Source: an uncultured Neomegalonema sp. | Lineage (GTDB): Bacteria > Pseudomonadota > Alphaproteobacteria > Rhodobacterales > Rhodobacteraceae | Direction of reading: 5' to 3' | DNA length: 64,000 bases | Assembly: GCA_937911325.1 (NCBI GenBank) | Contig: CALDSD010000068.1 | Location: 1-64,000 of the forward strand | Shown: in pieces, positions 42,216 through 52,041 of the stretch | How the letters are laid out: each line of letters begins with the position of its first letter | Position numbering within the stretch: the first letter of the stretch is position 1 | Notes under the pieces: model-generated | What the model was told of the DNA's origin: nothing | Seen by the model: the letters and a program-made list of their open reading frames with translations, nothing else | The model's database searches: none | Position numbers and translations under genes: made by a program

Positions 42216-43693
42216 ATCGCCTCGGCCGCGCGCCTGCCGGACTGCGCCGCCATCGGCACCCCTGCTCCCGGGTGCACGCCGCCCCCTGCCAGGTAGAGGC
42301 CTCGGATCCGTGAGCGCGCCGTCGGTCGCGCGAACGTCGCCGTCATGCCATGCGGGCTCCGCCCGTAGAGGGATCCGGCCGATCCCGGGAACAGTTCCGC
42401 GAACCGATGCGGTGTCGTGAGGGCGTCCAGACCCGGCTCCGGCTCGAAGCGCAGCCCCATGCTCGAGAGGGTCTCTAAGGTCCGCGTCTGGCATGTCTGA
42501 AACTCCTTTGGGGGCGGCGGTTTTCCGAGGTCGACGGCCGGGCCGTTCATGATGATTTCGAACCGCTCCAAGTCGGTCCCACGAACCCCGTCGCCGCGAT
42601 CTTGGGCGCAGATGTAAAGGGTCGGATCCGTCGGCATGCGTCCGGCGTGCAGGTCGTCGAACTCCGACTTTTGAACCCGACCGAAAAAGACGTTGTGGTG
42701 GACGAGATCCGCGCCAACCGGCTTCGCCGCGAACGTCCAGACGTAAGCCGACAGCGATCTCGGCGCGACGCCAACGCCGCCAACCGCCCGCTTTGGCTTT
42801 TCGCCGAGTAAGCCGTTGCGCAGCGCGGCGGGGTCGCCGTTGAAAACGATCTGATCAGCTTCCAGGCGCTCGCCGTCCGCCAAGCGAACGGCGGTCGCGG
42901 CGCCAGCCTCGACCTCTATCTCGGTCGCTTCGGCCTCATATCGGAAGACGGCGCCGCGGGCTTCGGCCAATCGGACCAGCGTCTGCGCGAGCGCGCGCAT
43001 GCCGCCTTCGACCCGCCAGACCCCTTTCGCCTCAGCGTGCCAGATCAAAGAAAGGATGGCGGGCGCGCGCCAGGGCGAGCCGCCGACATAGGTCGCGTAC
43101 CGGCCAAAGAGTTGCCGCAGGCGCGGGTCGGAGAAATCACGCGCCAGTGTTTGCGCCAGGGTGCTCAACGGCGCCATCGCCTTAGTCAGCCGCATCGGAT
43201 CGCGCATCACGACTGTGGCCAGGCGGGCTAGGTTCGGCGTCCCCGCCTGCATCACGGGCTCGTCGAACGCTTCAAACAATGTGCGGGCCCGCTCGCAGAA
43301 GCGACGAAACTCCTGCTCGCCCTGTTTGCCTGCGAACGCGCGCACGGCTTGGGCGCTGGCTTGAGGGTCGGCGTAGAGATCCAACTTGCCGCCGTCCGGC
43401 CACCAATGCCGAGCGAGAACTGTTTCCGCGTGGAGCGTTAGGTGGTCTTCGAGGCGTTCCCCGACCTCCTCGAACAGCCCTTCGAAAACGTGGCGGAGCG
43501 TGAAAACGGTCGGGCCCGCGTCGATCGGCCCAGCTGGGCTGGGGACGGCGCGCATCTTCCCGCCGGGGGCGGCGGCGCGCTCAAGAACCGTCACCTCGGC
43601 CCCGGCGTTGGCCAGTTTCAGCGCTGCGCAAAGCCCGCCAACGCCGCTGCCGATGACCAGGACGCGCGAGGATCCCGTCGAAGTTCGAACCAT
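42104..43693 (-). CDS. crtD: 1-hydroxy/methoxyneurosporene dehydrogenase CrtD
   Basis: A 529-residue FAD desaturase of the CrtI/CrtD family introducing the 3,4 double bond in the spheroidene pathway. The nucleotide-binding motif is VLVIGSGVGGLCAALKLA (GxGxxG near residues 15-20) with PGGKMRAV, and the C-terminal FAD segment is GLYLAGGGVHPGAGVPMAAQSG. The last 37 residues or so (LTDLASTSRSPRTATHGG onward) overlap crtC in another frame and are Ser/Thr-rich, unlike an enzyme domain. ATG 43693 has only weak AAAGG 12 bases upstream. It is the first gene of crtDC, divergent from crtE across two PpsR sites. Confidence 0.93.
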   Translation of the reverse strand: MVRTSTGSSRVLVIGSGVGGLCAALKLANAGAEVTVLERAAAPGGKMRAVPSPAGPIDAGPTVFTLRHVFEGLFEEVGERLEDHLTLHAETVLARHWWPDGGKLDLYADPQASAQAVRAFAGKQGEQEFRRFCERARTLFEAFDEPVMQAGTPNLARLATVVMRDPMRLTKAMAPLSTLAQTLARDFSDPRLRQLFGRYATYVGGSPWRAPAILSLIWHAEAKGVWRVEGGMRALAQTLVRLAEARGAVFRYEAEATEIEVEAGAATAVRLADGERLEADQIVFNGDPAALRNGLLGEKPKRAVGGVGVAPRSLSAYVWTFAAKPVGADLVHHNVFFGRVQKSEFDDLHAGRMPTDPTLYICAQDRGDGVRGTDLERFEIIMNGPAVDLGKPPPPKEFQTCQTRTLETLSSMGLRFEPEPGLDALTTPHRFAELFPGSAGSLYGRSPHGMTATFARPTARSRIRGLYLAGGGVHPGAGVPMAAQSGRRAAEAILTDLASTSRSPRTATHGGMSTASPTTGRAPSPSSAS

Positions 43694-43755
43694 GGCGACA
43701 AGACGCCTTTCTATCCGCTCATATCACCCGCCAGTGTTGACAGGCGATGATTGAA

Positions 43756-43773
43756 TGTCCAACGATAACGACA
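43756..43773. promoter_or_regulatory. PpsR operator 1, crtD/crtE region
   Basis: TGT-N12-ACA (TGTCCAACGATAACGACA). It lies 63 bases upstream of crtD and 25 bases (start to start) from the second site. Confidence 0.75.
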
Positions 43774-43780
43774 ATCTAAC

Positions 43781-43798
43781 TGTCTACTCAAGTAGACA
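43781..43798. promoter_or_regulatory. PpsR operator 2, crtD/crtE region
   Basis: TGT-N12-ACA (TGTCTACTCAAGTAGACA), an almost perfect palindrome ending 18 bases before the crtE ATG. Together with the first site it gives the paired arrangement typical for cooperative PpsR binding. A TTATAT follows at 43800-43805. Confidence 0.8.
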
Positions 43799-43816
43799 CT
43801 TATATGGGAGGCGATG

Positions 43817-44686
43817 ATGCCTGGCAGCGCGCGGATCGAACAGGCGCTAGTCGCCGCTTTGGATCGAGCTCAGAGGCGCCCATCGCCGCCAAAGCTCTCC
43901 GAAGCGCTGCGCTATTCCGTCTTGCCAGGCGGTGCGCGGGTGCGTCCGCAGCTGTGTCTCTCGGTTGCGCGCGCCTGCGGCGACGATCGCCCGGAGTTGT
44001 CTGACGCCTCCGCTGCGGCGCTGGAGTTGATCCACTGCGCCAGTCTCGCCCATGACGATTTGCCGTGCTTTGACGATGCGGCGACCCGTCGGGGCAAGCC
44101 GTCGACCCATCGCGCCTACGGCGAGGAGATCGCTGTTCTTGCGGGCGACTCGTTGATCATTCTGGCCTTTGAAGCGCTGGCCGCGGCTGGCCGACGGGCG
44201 CCCGATCGCGCGGCGACATTGGTGCTGGCGTTGGCGCAGGCGACGGGAATGCCCGGCGGCATCTGCGCCGGTCAGGGCTGGGAGAGCGAGGCGGAGGTCG
44301 ATCTTCACGCCTACCATCAGGCCAAGACCGGCGCGCTGTTCGTCGCCGCGACCCGGATGGGCGCGGTCGCTGCGGGGCAGGATCCCGAGCCCTGGACAGA
44401 GCTGGGCGCGCGTATCGGGGAGGCGTTTCAGATCGCCGACGACCTGCGGGACGCGCTGCTCGACGAAAAGACGCTCGGCAAGCCAGTGGGGCAGGATGCG
44501 ATCCATGATCGTCCGAACGCCGTCGCGCTGCTTGGGGTCGATGGCGCGGTGGCGAAGTTGAAGGCTGCGCTCGGCGCCGCGATCTCGTCCATTCCGTCAT
44601 GCCCGGGCGAGGCTGAGCTTTGCGAAATCGTTCGCCGTCAGGCGGATCGGTTGACCCCGGCGATGCCTGCGTCGCAAGCGGTTTAA
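43817..44686 (+). CDS. crtE: Geranylgeranyl diphosphate synthase CrtE
   Basis: A 289-residue trans-prenyltransferase supplying GGPP for carotenoids and for the bacteriochlorophyll tail. The first Asp-rich motif is HDDLPCFDDAATRRGKPS (Asp80 to Asp87), the second is FQIADDLRD near 205-213. GGARVRPQL near 38-46 is the diphosphate-binding region. ATG 43817 is preferred because GGGAGG lies 5 bases upstream; ATG 43814 would be only 2 bases from it. First gene of the crtEF-bchCXYZ-puf run, under two PpsR operators. Confidence 0.95.
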   Translation: MPGSARIEQALVAALDRAQRRPSPPKLSEALRYSVLPGGARVRPQLCLSVARACGDDRPELSDASAAALELIHCASLAHDDLPCFDDAATRRGKPSTHRAYGEEIAVLAGDSLIILAFEALAAAGRRAPDRAATLVLALAQATGMPGGICAGQGWESEAEVDLHAYHQAKTGALFVAATRMGAVAAGQDPEPWTELGARIGEAFQIADDLRDALLDEKTLGKPVGQDAIHDRPNAVALLGVDGAVAKLKAALGAAISSIPSCPGEAELCEIVRRQADRLTPAMPASQAV

Positions 44687-44691
44687 TCGAC

Positions 44692-45873
44692 GTGGCGCTC
44701 GCGGATGATCAAGGTGTCGCGCGGGTTTTGCCGACGGGTGTGCGGCGGGCGCTCTCCGTGCTGACGGAACGGCTTGCCGCCTGGCGGAACCGAAGAATCG
44801 CGTCATCCGACTTTCAGACGTGGGCCAGCGGGTTTCCGCTGACGCGCGGGGTGGCGCGTCGCGAGGCGGCGCGGCTCTATGATCTTGTTGCTGGGTTTAC
44901 ATACTCGCAGACGCTGCTCGCTTGTTTGGAGTTGGGCGTGTTCGAGGCGCTGCGCGACGGTCCGCGCACGATCGACGATCTGGCCGCGGATCTGGATGGC
45001 GGACCGGTTGTCGACCCAGAGCGGTTGGGCGTCTTGTGTCAGGCGGCGGCGGCGCTTGATCTGCTCGAGCGCGTCTCGCCGCGGCGTTACCGTCTGGGGC
45101 CCTTGGGGGCGGCGGCCTTGGGGGCGCCGGGTTTGTTGGACATGATCCGGCACCATCGTATCTTCTATCGCGACCTGGCGGATCCGGTTGCTCTGCTTCG
45201 CGGGGAAGGCGACCCAGAGTTGTCTCGCTTCTGGTCTTATGTCGACGGTCAGCGGGACCAACCCGACGGCCAGGCGGTCGCGTATTCCGAACTGATGGCG
45301 AGTTCGCAGACCCTCGTCGCCGAAGAGACGCTGCGCGCCGTCTCGTTCGAGGGCGCTCGCCGGGTTCTCGACGTCGGGGGCGGCGCGGGAGCGTTTTTAA
45401 CGCATGTGGCGTCAGCGTACCCGTCGACGGAGCTGATGTTGTTTGACCTGCCCGCTGTCGTCCGCGAGGCGGAGCGCCGCTTTGACGCCGCAGGGTTGGC
45501 GGGGCGCGCGCGCGCGATTGGCGGCAGCTTTCACGAGGACCCCATTCCCGGCGGTGCGGATCTGATCACCCTTGTGCGGGTGCTGTATGATCATGACGAC
45601 GCCGTCGTCGCGTCTTTGCTTTCGAAGGTTCGCGCGGCGCTGCCTGTCGGCGGGCGCGTGGTCCTTTCAGAGCCGATGTCCGGAGGCGCGCGGCCGTCGC
45701 GGGCTGGGGACGCCTACTTTGGCTTTTACACCATGGCGATGACATCTGGTCGGCCGCGATCCCCTGAGCGCCACGCCGCGCTGCTCGAGGCGGCGGGGTT
45801 TGAAGCGATCCGGACCCATAAGACCGTGCGCCCGTTCATCACGGGCGTGATCTCGGCGCGAAAAGTTCGGTAA
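44692..45873 (+). CDS. crtF: Hydroxyneurosporene O-methyltransferase CrtF
   Basis: A 393-residue SAM-dependent methyltransferase that methylates the C-1 hydroxyl of demethylspheroidene. The N-terminal dimerisation region has ASGFPLTRGVARREAARLYDL and YSQTLLACLELGVFEAL. The SAM motif is RRVLDVGGGAGAFLTHVA near residue 220, followed by FDLPAVV and VRVLYDHDD. GTG 44692, 5 bases after the crtE stop, gives the usual CrtF length; the ribosome site is weak, so coupling to crtE is likely. The frame is open upstream into crtE (44620) but that is rejected. Confidence 0.93.
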   Translation: MALADDQGVARVLPTGVRRALSVLTERLAAWRNRRIASSDFQTWASGFPLTRGVARREAARLYDLVAGFTYSQTLLACLELGVFEALRDGPRTIDDLAADLDGGPVVDPERLGVLCQAAAALDLLERVSPRRYRLGPLGAAALGAPGLLDMIRHHRIFYRDLADPVALLRGEGDPELSRFWSYVDGQRDQPDGQAVAYSELMASSQTLVAEETLRAVSFEGARRVLDVGGGAGAFLTHVASAYPSTELMLFDLPAVVREAERRFDAAGLAGRARAIGGSFHEDPIPGGADLITLVRVLYDHDDAVVASLLSKVRAALPVGGRVVLSEPMSGGARPSRAGDAYFGFYTMAMTSGRPRSPERHAALLEAAGFEAIRTHKTVRPFITGVISARKVR

Positions 45874-45921
45874 CGCCACCAAAATCTTCGCAAACACGAC
45901 CCTGTAGTTCGGTTATATCCT

Positions 45922-45939
45922 TGTATATGTTGATTGACA
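45922..45939. promoter_or_regulatory. PpsR operator 1 upstream of bchC
   Basis: TGT-N12-ACA (TGTATATGTTGATTGACA). Its last six bases are the TTGACA -35 element of the bchC promoter. Confidence 0.8.
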
Positions 45940-45961
45940 TAAATTGCTGTCAACATAAACT
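45934..45961 (+). promoter_or_regulatory. Sigma-70-like bchC promoter
   Basis: TTGACA (45934-45939), a 16-base spacer and TAAACT (45956-45961), about 80 bases before the bchC ATG. The -35 lies in one PpsR site and the -10 in the other, a layout that explains repression. Confidence 0.65.
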
Positions 45962-45965
45962 GACA
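45948..45965. promoter_or_regulatory. PpsR operator 2 upstream of bchC
   Basis: TGT-N12-ACA (TGTCAACATAAACTGACA), 8 bases after the first site ends; it covers the -10 element. Confidence 0.8.
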
Positions 45966-46042
45966 CCTTGAGACTCTCTCCAATCGCGACTCAGGCAATC
46001 GCCCGCTGTCGCCAAAAAAGGGGGGAGCGCAGGGAGAGTGCG

Positions 46043-46999
46043 ATGAACGCGACAGCGGTTGTCCTAGAGGGTCCAAAGAGCATCTCGGTGCGTCCCGTCG
46101 CTTTAGCGACGCCGCAAGCGGACGAGATCGTGGTCGACATCCGCTACTCTGGTGTTTCAACCGGCACGGAAAAGCTGTTCTGGTCGGGTTCGATGCCTCC
46201 GTTCCCAGGCATGGGGTATCCGCTGGTGCCAGGTTATGAGGCGGCCGGCGAAGTCGTCGAAGTCCGCGGAGCATCGCCCTTCAAGGTCGGCGATATGGTC
46301 TTCGCGCCGGGAGCGAACTGCTATCGTGAGTTTGACGGCGAGAAGCTGCGTGGACTGTTCGGGGGCGCGTCCTCTCGGTTGGTCACTCGTTCTGATCGCG
46401 CGATCCGCCTGGACACGGCGCTCGGTCCGGCCTCGGCGCTTTTCGCCCTTGCGGCGACCGCGAGACATGCGATCGCGGGGCTCGATCGCGCGCTGCCGAA
46501 CCTGATCGTCGGACACGGCGTTCTCGGGCGGCTTCTTGCGCGACTGACCATCGCGGCCGGCGGCGAGCCCCCGGTTGTTTGGGAAAAGGATCCAGCGCGG
46601 CGCGGCGGCGCGGAAGGATACGAGGTCATTGACCCGGACGCTGACGAGCGCCGCGATTACCACACGATCTTCGACGCCGCTGGCGACGCGAACCTGCTCA
46701 ACGAGCTGATCGGTCGGATGGCCAAGGGTGGGGAGATCGTCCTTGCGGGCTTTTACGCGCAGCCGCTGAGCTTCGCCTTCGCGCCAGCCTTCATGAAGGA
46801 GGCGCGGTTGCGGATCGCTGCGGAATGGACGCGCGACGACCTGCTGGCGACCCGCTCGCTCGTCGATAGCGGCGCGTTGTCGCTCGACGGTCTGGTGAGT
46901 CACGTCGGGCCGGCCGACAACGCGCAATCTGCTTACGCGAGCGCGTTTTCCGATCCGGATTGCTTGAAAATGATCCTCGACTGGAGGGCTTCCGCATGA
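46043..46999 (+). CDS. bchC: 3-hydroxyethyl bacteriochlorophyllide a dehydrogenase BchC
   Basis: A 318-residue MDR-fold dehydrogenase that oxidises the 3-hydroxyethyl group to the 3-acetyl group of bacteriochlorophyll a. Typical segments are [31 protein letters not shown] (in part), [12 protein letters not shown] and [12 protein letters not shown] (cofactor site). The start at 46043 has AGGGAGAG upstream; the frame is open to 45968 but this would place the start in the operator region. It overlaps bchX as ATGA. Confidence 0.95.
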   Translation: MNATAVVLEGPKSISVRPVALATPQADEIVVDIRYSGVSTGTEKLFWSGSMPPFPGMGYPLVPGYEAAGEVVEVRGASPFKVGDMVFAPGANCYREFDGEKLRGLFGGASSRLVTRSDRAIRLDTALGPASALFALAATARHAIAGLDRALPNLIVGHGVLGRLLARLTIAAGGEPPVVWEKDPARRGGAEGYEVIDPDADERRDYHTIFDAAGDANLLNELIGRMAKGGEIVLAGFYAQPLSFAFAPAFMKEARLRIAAEWTRDDLLATRSLVDSGALSLDGLVSHVGPADNAQSAYASAFSDPDCLKMILDWRASA

Positions 47000-48027
47000 G
47001 TGTGAAAACCCCTGTGTTGGAGGCGCCCAATCTCAAGGTCGCCACCGTCGAAAACCACCACGCGCGGCTGCGTGACGAGGCCAATGCGCCTCTCGATGAG
47101 ATCCCGGTGTCAGAGCCGACGAAGAAAACCCAGATCATCGCGATCTATGGCAAGGGCGGCATCGGCAAGTCGTTCACGCTCGCCAATCTCAGTCACATGA
47201 TGGCGGAGCAGGGCAAGCGCGTGCTTCTGATCGGCTGCGATCCGAAATCCGACACGACGTCGCTGCTCTTCGGCGGCAAGGCCTGTCCGACGATCATCGA
47301 GACCTCGACGCAAAAGAAGCTTGCTGGCGAGGAAGTCGCCATCGGCGACGTCTGCTTCAAGCGCAACGGCGTCTTCGCGATGGAGCTGGGCGGCCCCGAG
47401 GTCGGTCGCGGCTGCGGCGGTCGCGGCATCATTCACGGGTTTGAACTGCTCGAGAAGCTCGGCTTCCACGATTGGGACTTCGACTACGTGCTGCTCGATT
47501 TCCTGGGCGACGTGGTCTGCGGCGGCTTCGGTCTGCCGATCGCCCGCGACATGGCGCAGAAAGTCATCGTCGTCGGCTCGAACGACCTGCAATCGCTTTA
47601 CGTCGCCAACAATGTCTGCTCGGCCGTGCAGTACTTCCGCAAGCTCGGCGGCAATGTCGGCGTGGCCGGGATGGTCATCAACAAGGATGACGGAACCGGG
47701 CAGGCGCATGCCTTCGCCGACAGCGTCGATATTCCGGTGCTGGCTTCGATCCCACAGGACGATGATCTGCGGCGCAAGTCGGCGTCCTACGAGATCGTCG
47801 GCAGCGCGCAGACGCAATGGGGCGATCTTTTCGCGGAGCTCGCGACCAATGTCGCGGGCGCGCCGCCGATGCATCCAACGCCGCTCGATCAGGACGGTCT
47901 GCTCGCGCTCTTCGACGGCAAGGACACCGGCGCGGATTTCGTGCTGGAGCCGGCGACCGACGCCGACATGCGCGGCAAGAACGCCAAACCGAAGAAATCA
48001 TTGGAGGTCGTCTACGACAATGTCTGA
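46996..48027 (+). CDS. bchX: Chlorophyllide a reductase iron protein BchX
   Basis: A 343-residue nitrogenase-Fe-protein-like ATPase that passes electrons to BchYZ for reduction of ring B. The P-loop is GKGGIGKS (residues 52-59), CDPKSDTT is at 81-88, and the 4Fe-4S ligands are Cys140 (GRGCGGRG) and Cys175 (DVVCGGFG). The start overlaps the bchC stop (ATGA at 46996-46999); the end overlaps bchY by 8 bases. Full length, no anomalies. Confidence 0.97.
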   Translation: MSVKTPVLEAPNLKVATVENHHARLRDEANAPLDEIPVSEPTKKTQIIAIYGKGGIGKSFTLANLSHMMAEQGKRVLLIGCDPKSDTTSLLFGGKACPTIIETSTQKKLAGEEVAIGDVCFKRNGVFAMELGGPEVGRGCGGRGIIHGFELLEKLGFHDWDFDYVLLDFLGDVVCGGFGLPIARDMAQKVIVVGSNDLQSLYVANNVCSAVQYFRKLGGNVGVAGMVINKDDGTGQAHAFADSVDIPVLASIPQDDDLRRKSASYEIVGSAQTQWGDLFAELATNVAGAPPMHPTPLDQDGLLALFDGKDTGADFVLEPATDADMRGKNAKPKKSLEVVYDNV

Positions 48028-49645
48028 CCGCCGGTCCGACATATCACAGCCTCAGGCTGACTTGACCGACAGCGCGTCGGCTGAAGTGAGCTATGACGAC
48101 GCCGCAAGCGCGCCTGTGATCGAAGGCGCGAAGCGAGAACCTGCGCCTGATCTGAAGGGCGCGGGCGTCGATGGCGTGGGGTGTCACGCAGGCGCCGCCG
48201 AGATGGAGAATGCGGCCCGCATGGCTGGCGCTTCGGAAGTGCTGGATCGGTACGCGGCCGACTATCCGCAAGGACCGCATGACAAGCCGCAGAGCATGTG
48301 TCCGGCCTTCGGGTCGCTGCGCGTCGGTCTGCGGATGCGCCGCGTCGCGACGATCCTCTCGGGTTCGGCCTGCTGTGTCTACGGCCTCAGCTTTGTCTCG
48401 CATTTCTATGGCGCGCGGCGTTCGGTCGGCTATGTGCCGTTCAGCTCGGAGACGCTGGTCACCGGCAAACTGTTCGAGGACATCCGCGAAGCGGTCCATC
48501 AGCTTGCGGACCCGGATCGCTACGACGCGATCGTGGTGACCAACCTTTGCGTGCCGACCGCTTCGGGCGTGCCGCTTCGGTTATTGCCGACGGAAATCGA
48601 CGGCGTGCGCATCATCGGCATCGACGTGCCGGGCTTTGGCGTGCCGACCCATGCCGAAGCGAAGGACGTGCTCGCCGGCGCGATGCTCAATTACGCGCTG
48701 GCCGAAGCTGAAGCCGGTCCGGTTCAAGCGCCGGCTTCCGGGAAAGCCGATCGGCCGACGGTGACGCTGTTGGGCGAGATGTTCCCGGTGGATCCGATGT
48801 CGATCGGGCAGATGCTGGCGCCGCTCGGCCTCGCCGCGGGACCGGTGGTCCCCAGCCGTGAATGGCGAGAGCTTTACGCGGCGCTCGATTGTGGGGCTGT
48901 CGCTGCGATCCACCCCTTCTACACGGCTTCGATCCGCGAGTTTGAAGCCGCTGGCCGCACAGTGGTCGGCTCGGCGCCGGTGGGTCATGACGGCGCCGCG
49001 CATTGGTTGGCGGCGATCGGCGACGTTTTCGGCGTTGGCGATCCGAAGATCGCCGCGGCGCAAAATGCGATCCTCCCGGCGATCAAAGGGGCGCTGAGCG
49101 CTGCGCCGATCAAGGGGACGGTGACGGTTTCGGGTTACGAGGGCTCAGAGCTTCTGGTGGCGCGCCTGCTGATCGAAAGCGGCGCGGACGTCCCCTATGT
49201 CGGCACTGCTGCGCCTCGGACCATTTGGTCGGATCCGGATCGCGACTGGCTCGAAGCGCACGGCGTCACGGTGCAGTATCGCGCCAGCCTCGAGGACGCT
49301 CTCGCGGCGATGCAGGCGATCCGCCCGGATCTTGCGATCGGCACGACGCCAGTGGTTCAAAAGGCCAAGGAGATGGGCGTCCCGGCGCTCTACTTCACCA
49401 ACCTCATCTCCGCTCGACCGCTTATGGGTCCGGCCGGCGCCGGCAGCCTCGCGCAGGTCGTGAACGCCGCGATGGCCAACAAGGACCGGATGGCGTCGAT
49501 GCGCAGCTTCTTTGAAGGCGTAGGCGGCGGAGACACGGCGGGGGTCTGGGAAGGCGACCCGAACGTACAGCCGGAGTTCCGGGCGCGACATCTGAAGAAA
49601 CTTGAGAAAAAGGCGCGCGCCGCCAAAGCGGCGGAGATGATCTGA
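48020..49645 (+). CDS. bchY: Chlorophyllide a reductase subunit Y
   Basis: A 541-residue NifD-like component of the BchYZ catalytic tetramer. Cluster-ligand cysteines appear in [37 protein letters not shown] and [13 protein letters not shown]. The first 45 or so residues are a low-complexity acidic tail ([19 protein letters not shown]). ATG 48020 has TTGGAGG upstream and overlaps bchX; the same frame is open far upstream within bchX and is rejected. The end shares TGATG with bchZ. Confidence 0.96.
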   Translation: MSDRRSDISQPQADLTDSASAEVSYDDAASAPVIEGAKREPAPDLKGAGVDGVGCHAGAAEMENAARMAGASEVLDRYAADYPQGPHDKPQSMCPAFGSLRVGLRMRRVATILSGSACCVYGLSFVSHFYGARRSVGYVPFSSETLVTGKLFEDIREAVHQLADPDRYDAIVVTNLCVPTASGVPLRLLPTEIDGVRIIGIDVPGFGVPTHAEAKDVLAGAMLNYALAEAEAGPVQAPASGKADRPTVTLLGEMFPVDPMSIGQMLAPLGLAAGPVVPSREWRELYAALDCGAVAAIHPFYTASIREFEAAGRTVVGSAPVGHDGAAHWLAAIGDVFGVGDPKIAAAQNAILPAIKGALSAAPIKGTVTVSGYEGSELLVARLLIESGADVPYVGTAAPRTIWSDPDRDWLEAHGVTVQYRASLEDALAAMQAIRPDLAIGTTPVVQKAKEMGVPALYFTNLISARPLMGPAGAGSLAQVVNAAMANKDRMASMRSFFEGVGGGDTAGVWEGDPNVQPEFRARHLKKLEKKARAAKAAEMI

Positions 49646-51165
49646 TGTTGATCCAGGATCATGACAGAGCTGGCGGATATTGGGGCGCAGTCTACGCATT
49701 CTGCGCCGCCAAGGGTCTGCAGGTCGTGATCGACGGCCCGGTCGGGTGTGAGAACCTGCCGGTGACGTCCGTGCTGCACTACACCGATGCGCTGCCGCCG
49801 CACGAGTTGCCGATCGTCGTGACGGGCCTGGGCGAAGAAGAGCTGGGCCGCGACGGAACCGAAGGCGCCATGAAGCGCGCCTGGGGGGCGCTCGACCCGG
49901 CGCTGCCGGCGGTTGTCGTCACCGGCTCCATCGCCGAGATGATCGGCGGCGGCGTCACGCCGCAGGGCACCAACATCCAGCGCTTTCTGCCCCGCACGAT
50001 CGACGAGGATCAATGGGAGGCCGCCGACCGCGCCATGACCTGGCTCTTCACGGAGTTCGGGATGACCAAGGGGCGGATGCCGCGCGAGGCCAAGCGCGAG
50101 GATGGCGCGAAGCCTCGGGTCAACATCCTTGGCCCGATGTACGGCGCATTCAACATGCCGTCCGATCTGGCCGAGATCCGCCGCCTGATCGAGGGCGTTG
50201 GCGCCGAAGTAAACATGGTGATGCCGCTCGGCGCGCACCTGGCCGACATGCCGAAGCTCGTAAACGCTGACGTCAATGTCGTGATGTACCGAGAGTATGG
50301 CCGCGGGTTGGCCGATGTTCTGGGCAAACCGTATCTGCAAGCGCCGATCGGCATGGAGTCGACCACGTTGTTCCTGCGCGCCTTGGGCGAGCTTCTGAAC
50401 CTCGATCCTGAACCCTTCATCGAGCGCGAGAAACACTCGACGTTGAAGCCGGTCTGGGACCTCTGGCGGTCGGTCACTCAGGACTTTTTCGCAACGGTGA
50501 ACTTCGCGGTGGTCGCGAATGAAACCTACGCGCGGGGGCTTCGCTATTTCCTCGAGACCGATCTTGGATTGCCCTGCGCGTTCTCGGTTGCGCGATCGGC
50601 GGGCTCGAAGACTGACAACGAACGCGTTCGCGGGTTGATCACACAGCAGCGCCCGATGATCGTTTTTGGGTCGATCAACGAGAAGATTTATCTGGCGGAA
50701 CAGAGCGCGGGCGCCGGGGGTGGTCGCGGACCGCAGCCGGTTTTCATTCCAGCGAGTTTCCCAGGTGCTGCGATCCGCCGCGCGACTGGAACGCCCTTCA
50801 TGGGCTACGCGGGCGCGGCGTATGTGCTGCAAGAGGTCTGCAACGGTCTCTTCGACGCGCTGTTTCACATTCTGCCGCTCGGTGCGGAGATGGACGCCGC
50901 CGAAGCGACGCCCAGCACGCTGCGCCGCGACTTCCCATGGGATCCCGAAGCTCAGGCCCTGCTCGACGAGATTGTCGCGCAGCATCCGGTGCTCACTCGG
51001 ATCTCCGCCGCCAAGCGACTGCGCGACGCTGCTGAGAAAGTCGCGCTCGACAGCGGCGCCGCCTGCGTGGGTCGTGCGACCGTGGCCTCGCTCAAGCCTT
51101 CATCCGAAGCCGCGCCGACGCTGGCGCGGGCTCTTAAAGAATCCAAAGCCGGGAGGACGACATGA
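49645..51165 (+). CDS. bchZ: Chlorophyllide a reductase subunit Z
   Basis: A 506-residue NifK-like partner of BchY. The cluster-ligand Cys35 is in [27 protein letters not shown] (in part); [21 protein letters not shown] and [15 protein letters not shown] (near 200-225) are characteristic. It is coupled to bchY by TGATG and to pufQ by ATGA (51162-51165). The pufQ promoter is usually located within the bchZ 3' part; I did not find an obvious sigma-70 match there. Confidence 0.96.
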   Translation: MLIQDHDRAGGYWGAVYAFCAAKGLQVVIDGPVGCENLPVTSVLHYTDALPPHELPIVVTGLGEEELGRDGTEGAMKRAWGALDPALPAVVVTGSIAEMIGGGVTPQGTNIQRFLPRTIDEDQWEAADRAMTWLFTEFGMTKGRMPREAKREDGAKPRVNILGPMYGAFNMPSDLAEIRRLIEGVGAEVNMVMPLGAHLADMPKLVNADVNVVMYREYGRGLADVLGKPYLQAPIGMESTTLFLRALGELLNLDPEPFIEREKHSTLKPVWDLWRSVTQDFFATVNFAVVANETYARGLRYFLETDLGLPCAFSVARSAGSKTDNERVRGLITQQRPMIVFGSINEKIYLAEQSAGAGGGRGPQPVFIPASFPGAAIRRATGTPFMGYAGAAYVLQEVCNGLFDALFHILPLGAEMDAAEATPSTLRRDFPWDPEAQALLDEIVAQHPVLTRISAAKRLRDAAEKVALDSGAACVGRATVASLKPSSEAAPTLARALKESKAGRTT

Positions 51166-51389
51166 CCTACCAGGATACAGCCGCGACGCCGCGGCGGTCG
51201 CGCCAGAAGCGCGGACAGTTCGAGTACGGCGTCTACTTCGCGATCATTTTTCTGATCGCCTTACCGATTTCGCTGGTGCGCTGTCTGGCGTCGCTTGTGT
51301 GGAAAGACCCGCACAAGCCGCGGCGCGACTTCATCAGCTGTGCGTGGCGTGAGGCGCAGATCGTCACGCCCATGATCTTCTCCGCCTAA
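51162..51389 (+). CDS. pufQ: PufQ protein
   Basis: A 75-residue protein with one membrane helix. [24 protein letters not shown] is the PufQ hallmark, followed by a cytoplasmic Arg-rich tail. PufQ affects bacteriochlorophyll supply to pigment-protein complexes; its mechanism is unresolved. The ATG overlaps the bchZ stop, continuing the superoperon. The 132 bases to pufB contain two stem structures and the pufB ribosome site. Confidence 0.92.
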   Translation: MTYQDTAATPRRSRQKRGQFEYGVYFAIIFLIALPISLVRCLASLVWKDPHKPRRDFISCAWREAQIVTPMIFSA

Positions 51390-51476
51390 CCCGCGGAGTT
51401 CCCCATCCTCTCTTCCCGTAGGTCCAAACTCGGGGGGAGGGATAGTCGATCCGGCCTTTGCTGGTTCGGCGTCACC

Positions 51477-51493
51477 GCCGCGATTCCCGCGGC
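51477..51493 (+). promoter_or_regulatory. mRNA hairpin upstream of pufB
   Basis: GCCGCG (51477-51482) pairs with CGCGGC (51488-51493) around a 5-base loop, 28 bases before pufB. A longer imperfect pyrimidine/purine stem lies at about 51403-51443. Such 5' structures stabilise or process puf mRNA in related bacteria. Confidence 0.5.
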
Positions 51494-51521
51494 ATCAGTC
51501 AACCTTTGCGGAGGACCGTAC

Positions 51522-51677
51522 ATGGCTGATCGTAGCGACCTGTCGTTCACAGGTCTAACAGACGAGCAGGCGCAGGAGCTGCACTCCGTCTACATGAGCG
51601 GGCTAATGCTCTTTTCGACCATAGCCATCATCGCTCATGTGGCGACGTTCATCTGGCGCCCGTGGTTCTACCTCTGA
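51522..51677 (+). CDS. pufB: Light-harvesting 1 beta subunit
   Basis: A 51-residue single-helix antenna polypeptide. The bacteriochlorophyll ligand is His39 in the A-x-x-x-H pattern (AIIAH), with a second conserved His21 eighteen residues before it ([10 protein letters not shown]), and the C-terminal WRPWFYL that anchors the helix end. GGAGG lies 7 bases before the ATG. pufA starts 10 bases after the stop. Too short for standard ORF lists but unmistakable. Confidence 0.97.
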   Translation: MADRSDLSFTGLTDEQAQELHSVYMSGLMLFSTIAIIAHVATFIWRPWFYL

Positions 51678-51687
51678 GGAGTGAAGC

Positions 51688-51849
51688 ATGAGCAAGTTCT
51701 ATAAGATCTGGCTGATCTTCGACCCGCGTCGCGTCTTCGTGGCCCAGGGTGTTTTCCTCTTCCTGCTGGCGGCGATGATCCACCTCGTCCTGCTCAGCAC
51801 GGAACACTACAACTGGTTCGAGATCGCAGCGGCGTCGGCGGGGGGCTAA
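51688..51849 (+). CDS. pufA: Light-harvesting 1 alpha subunit
   Basis: A 53-residue antenna polypeptide. The N-terminus [23 protein letters not shown] is the LH1 alpha signature. The bacteriochlorophyll ligand is His32 (AAMIH), and the C-terminal YNWF segment contributes Trp hydrogen bonds. The ribosome site GAGGAG overlaps the pufB stop. It is followed by a long hairpin before pufL. Confidence 0.97.
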   Translation: MSKFYKIWLIFDPRRVFVAQGVFLFLLAAMIHLVLLSTEHYNWFEIAAASAGG

Positions 51850-51881
51850 CAGCCTTCCGTCGTCGGCGACTTTTGTCACGA

Positions 51882-51939
51882 CCAGTTTCCAAGAACGCTG
51901 CGGGCGTCAGCGCATGCTCTCGCCCGCGGCAGAAACTGG
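51882..51939 (+). promoter_or_regulatory. pufA-pufL intercistronic stabilising hairpin
   Basis: CCAGTTTC (51882-51889) pairs perfectly with GAAACTGG (51932-51939), and inside it GCTGCGGGCG (51897-51906) pairs with CGCCCGCGGC (51921-51930) with one mismatch. No U-tract follows. In Rhodobacter a hairpin at this place blocks 3' decay of pufBA mRNA, raising LH1 over reaction centre; the same role is inferred. The rest of the 192-base gap shows no gene. Confidence 0.8.
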
Positions 51940-52041
51940 ACTAGCGAACCGGCACTGAACGACCGCGCCCGCCGAAAGCGAGCCTGGGACGCGTTTTCGC
52001 CGGGATGCGCGCTAAACAAATGCGAGAGCGGAGACGGGCAC

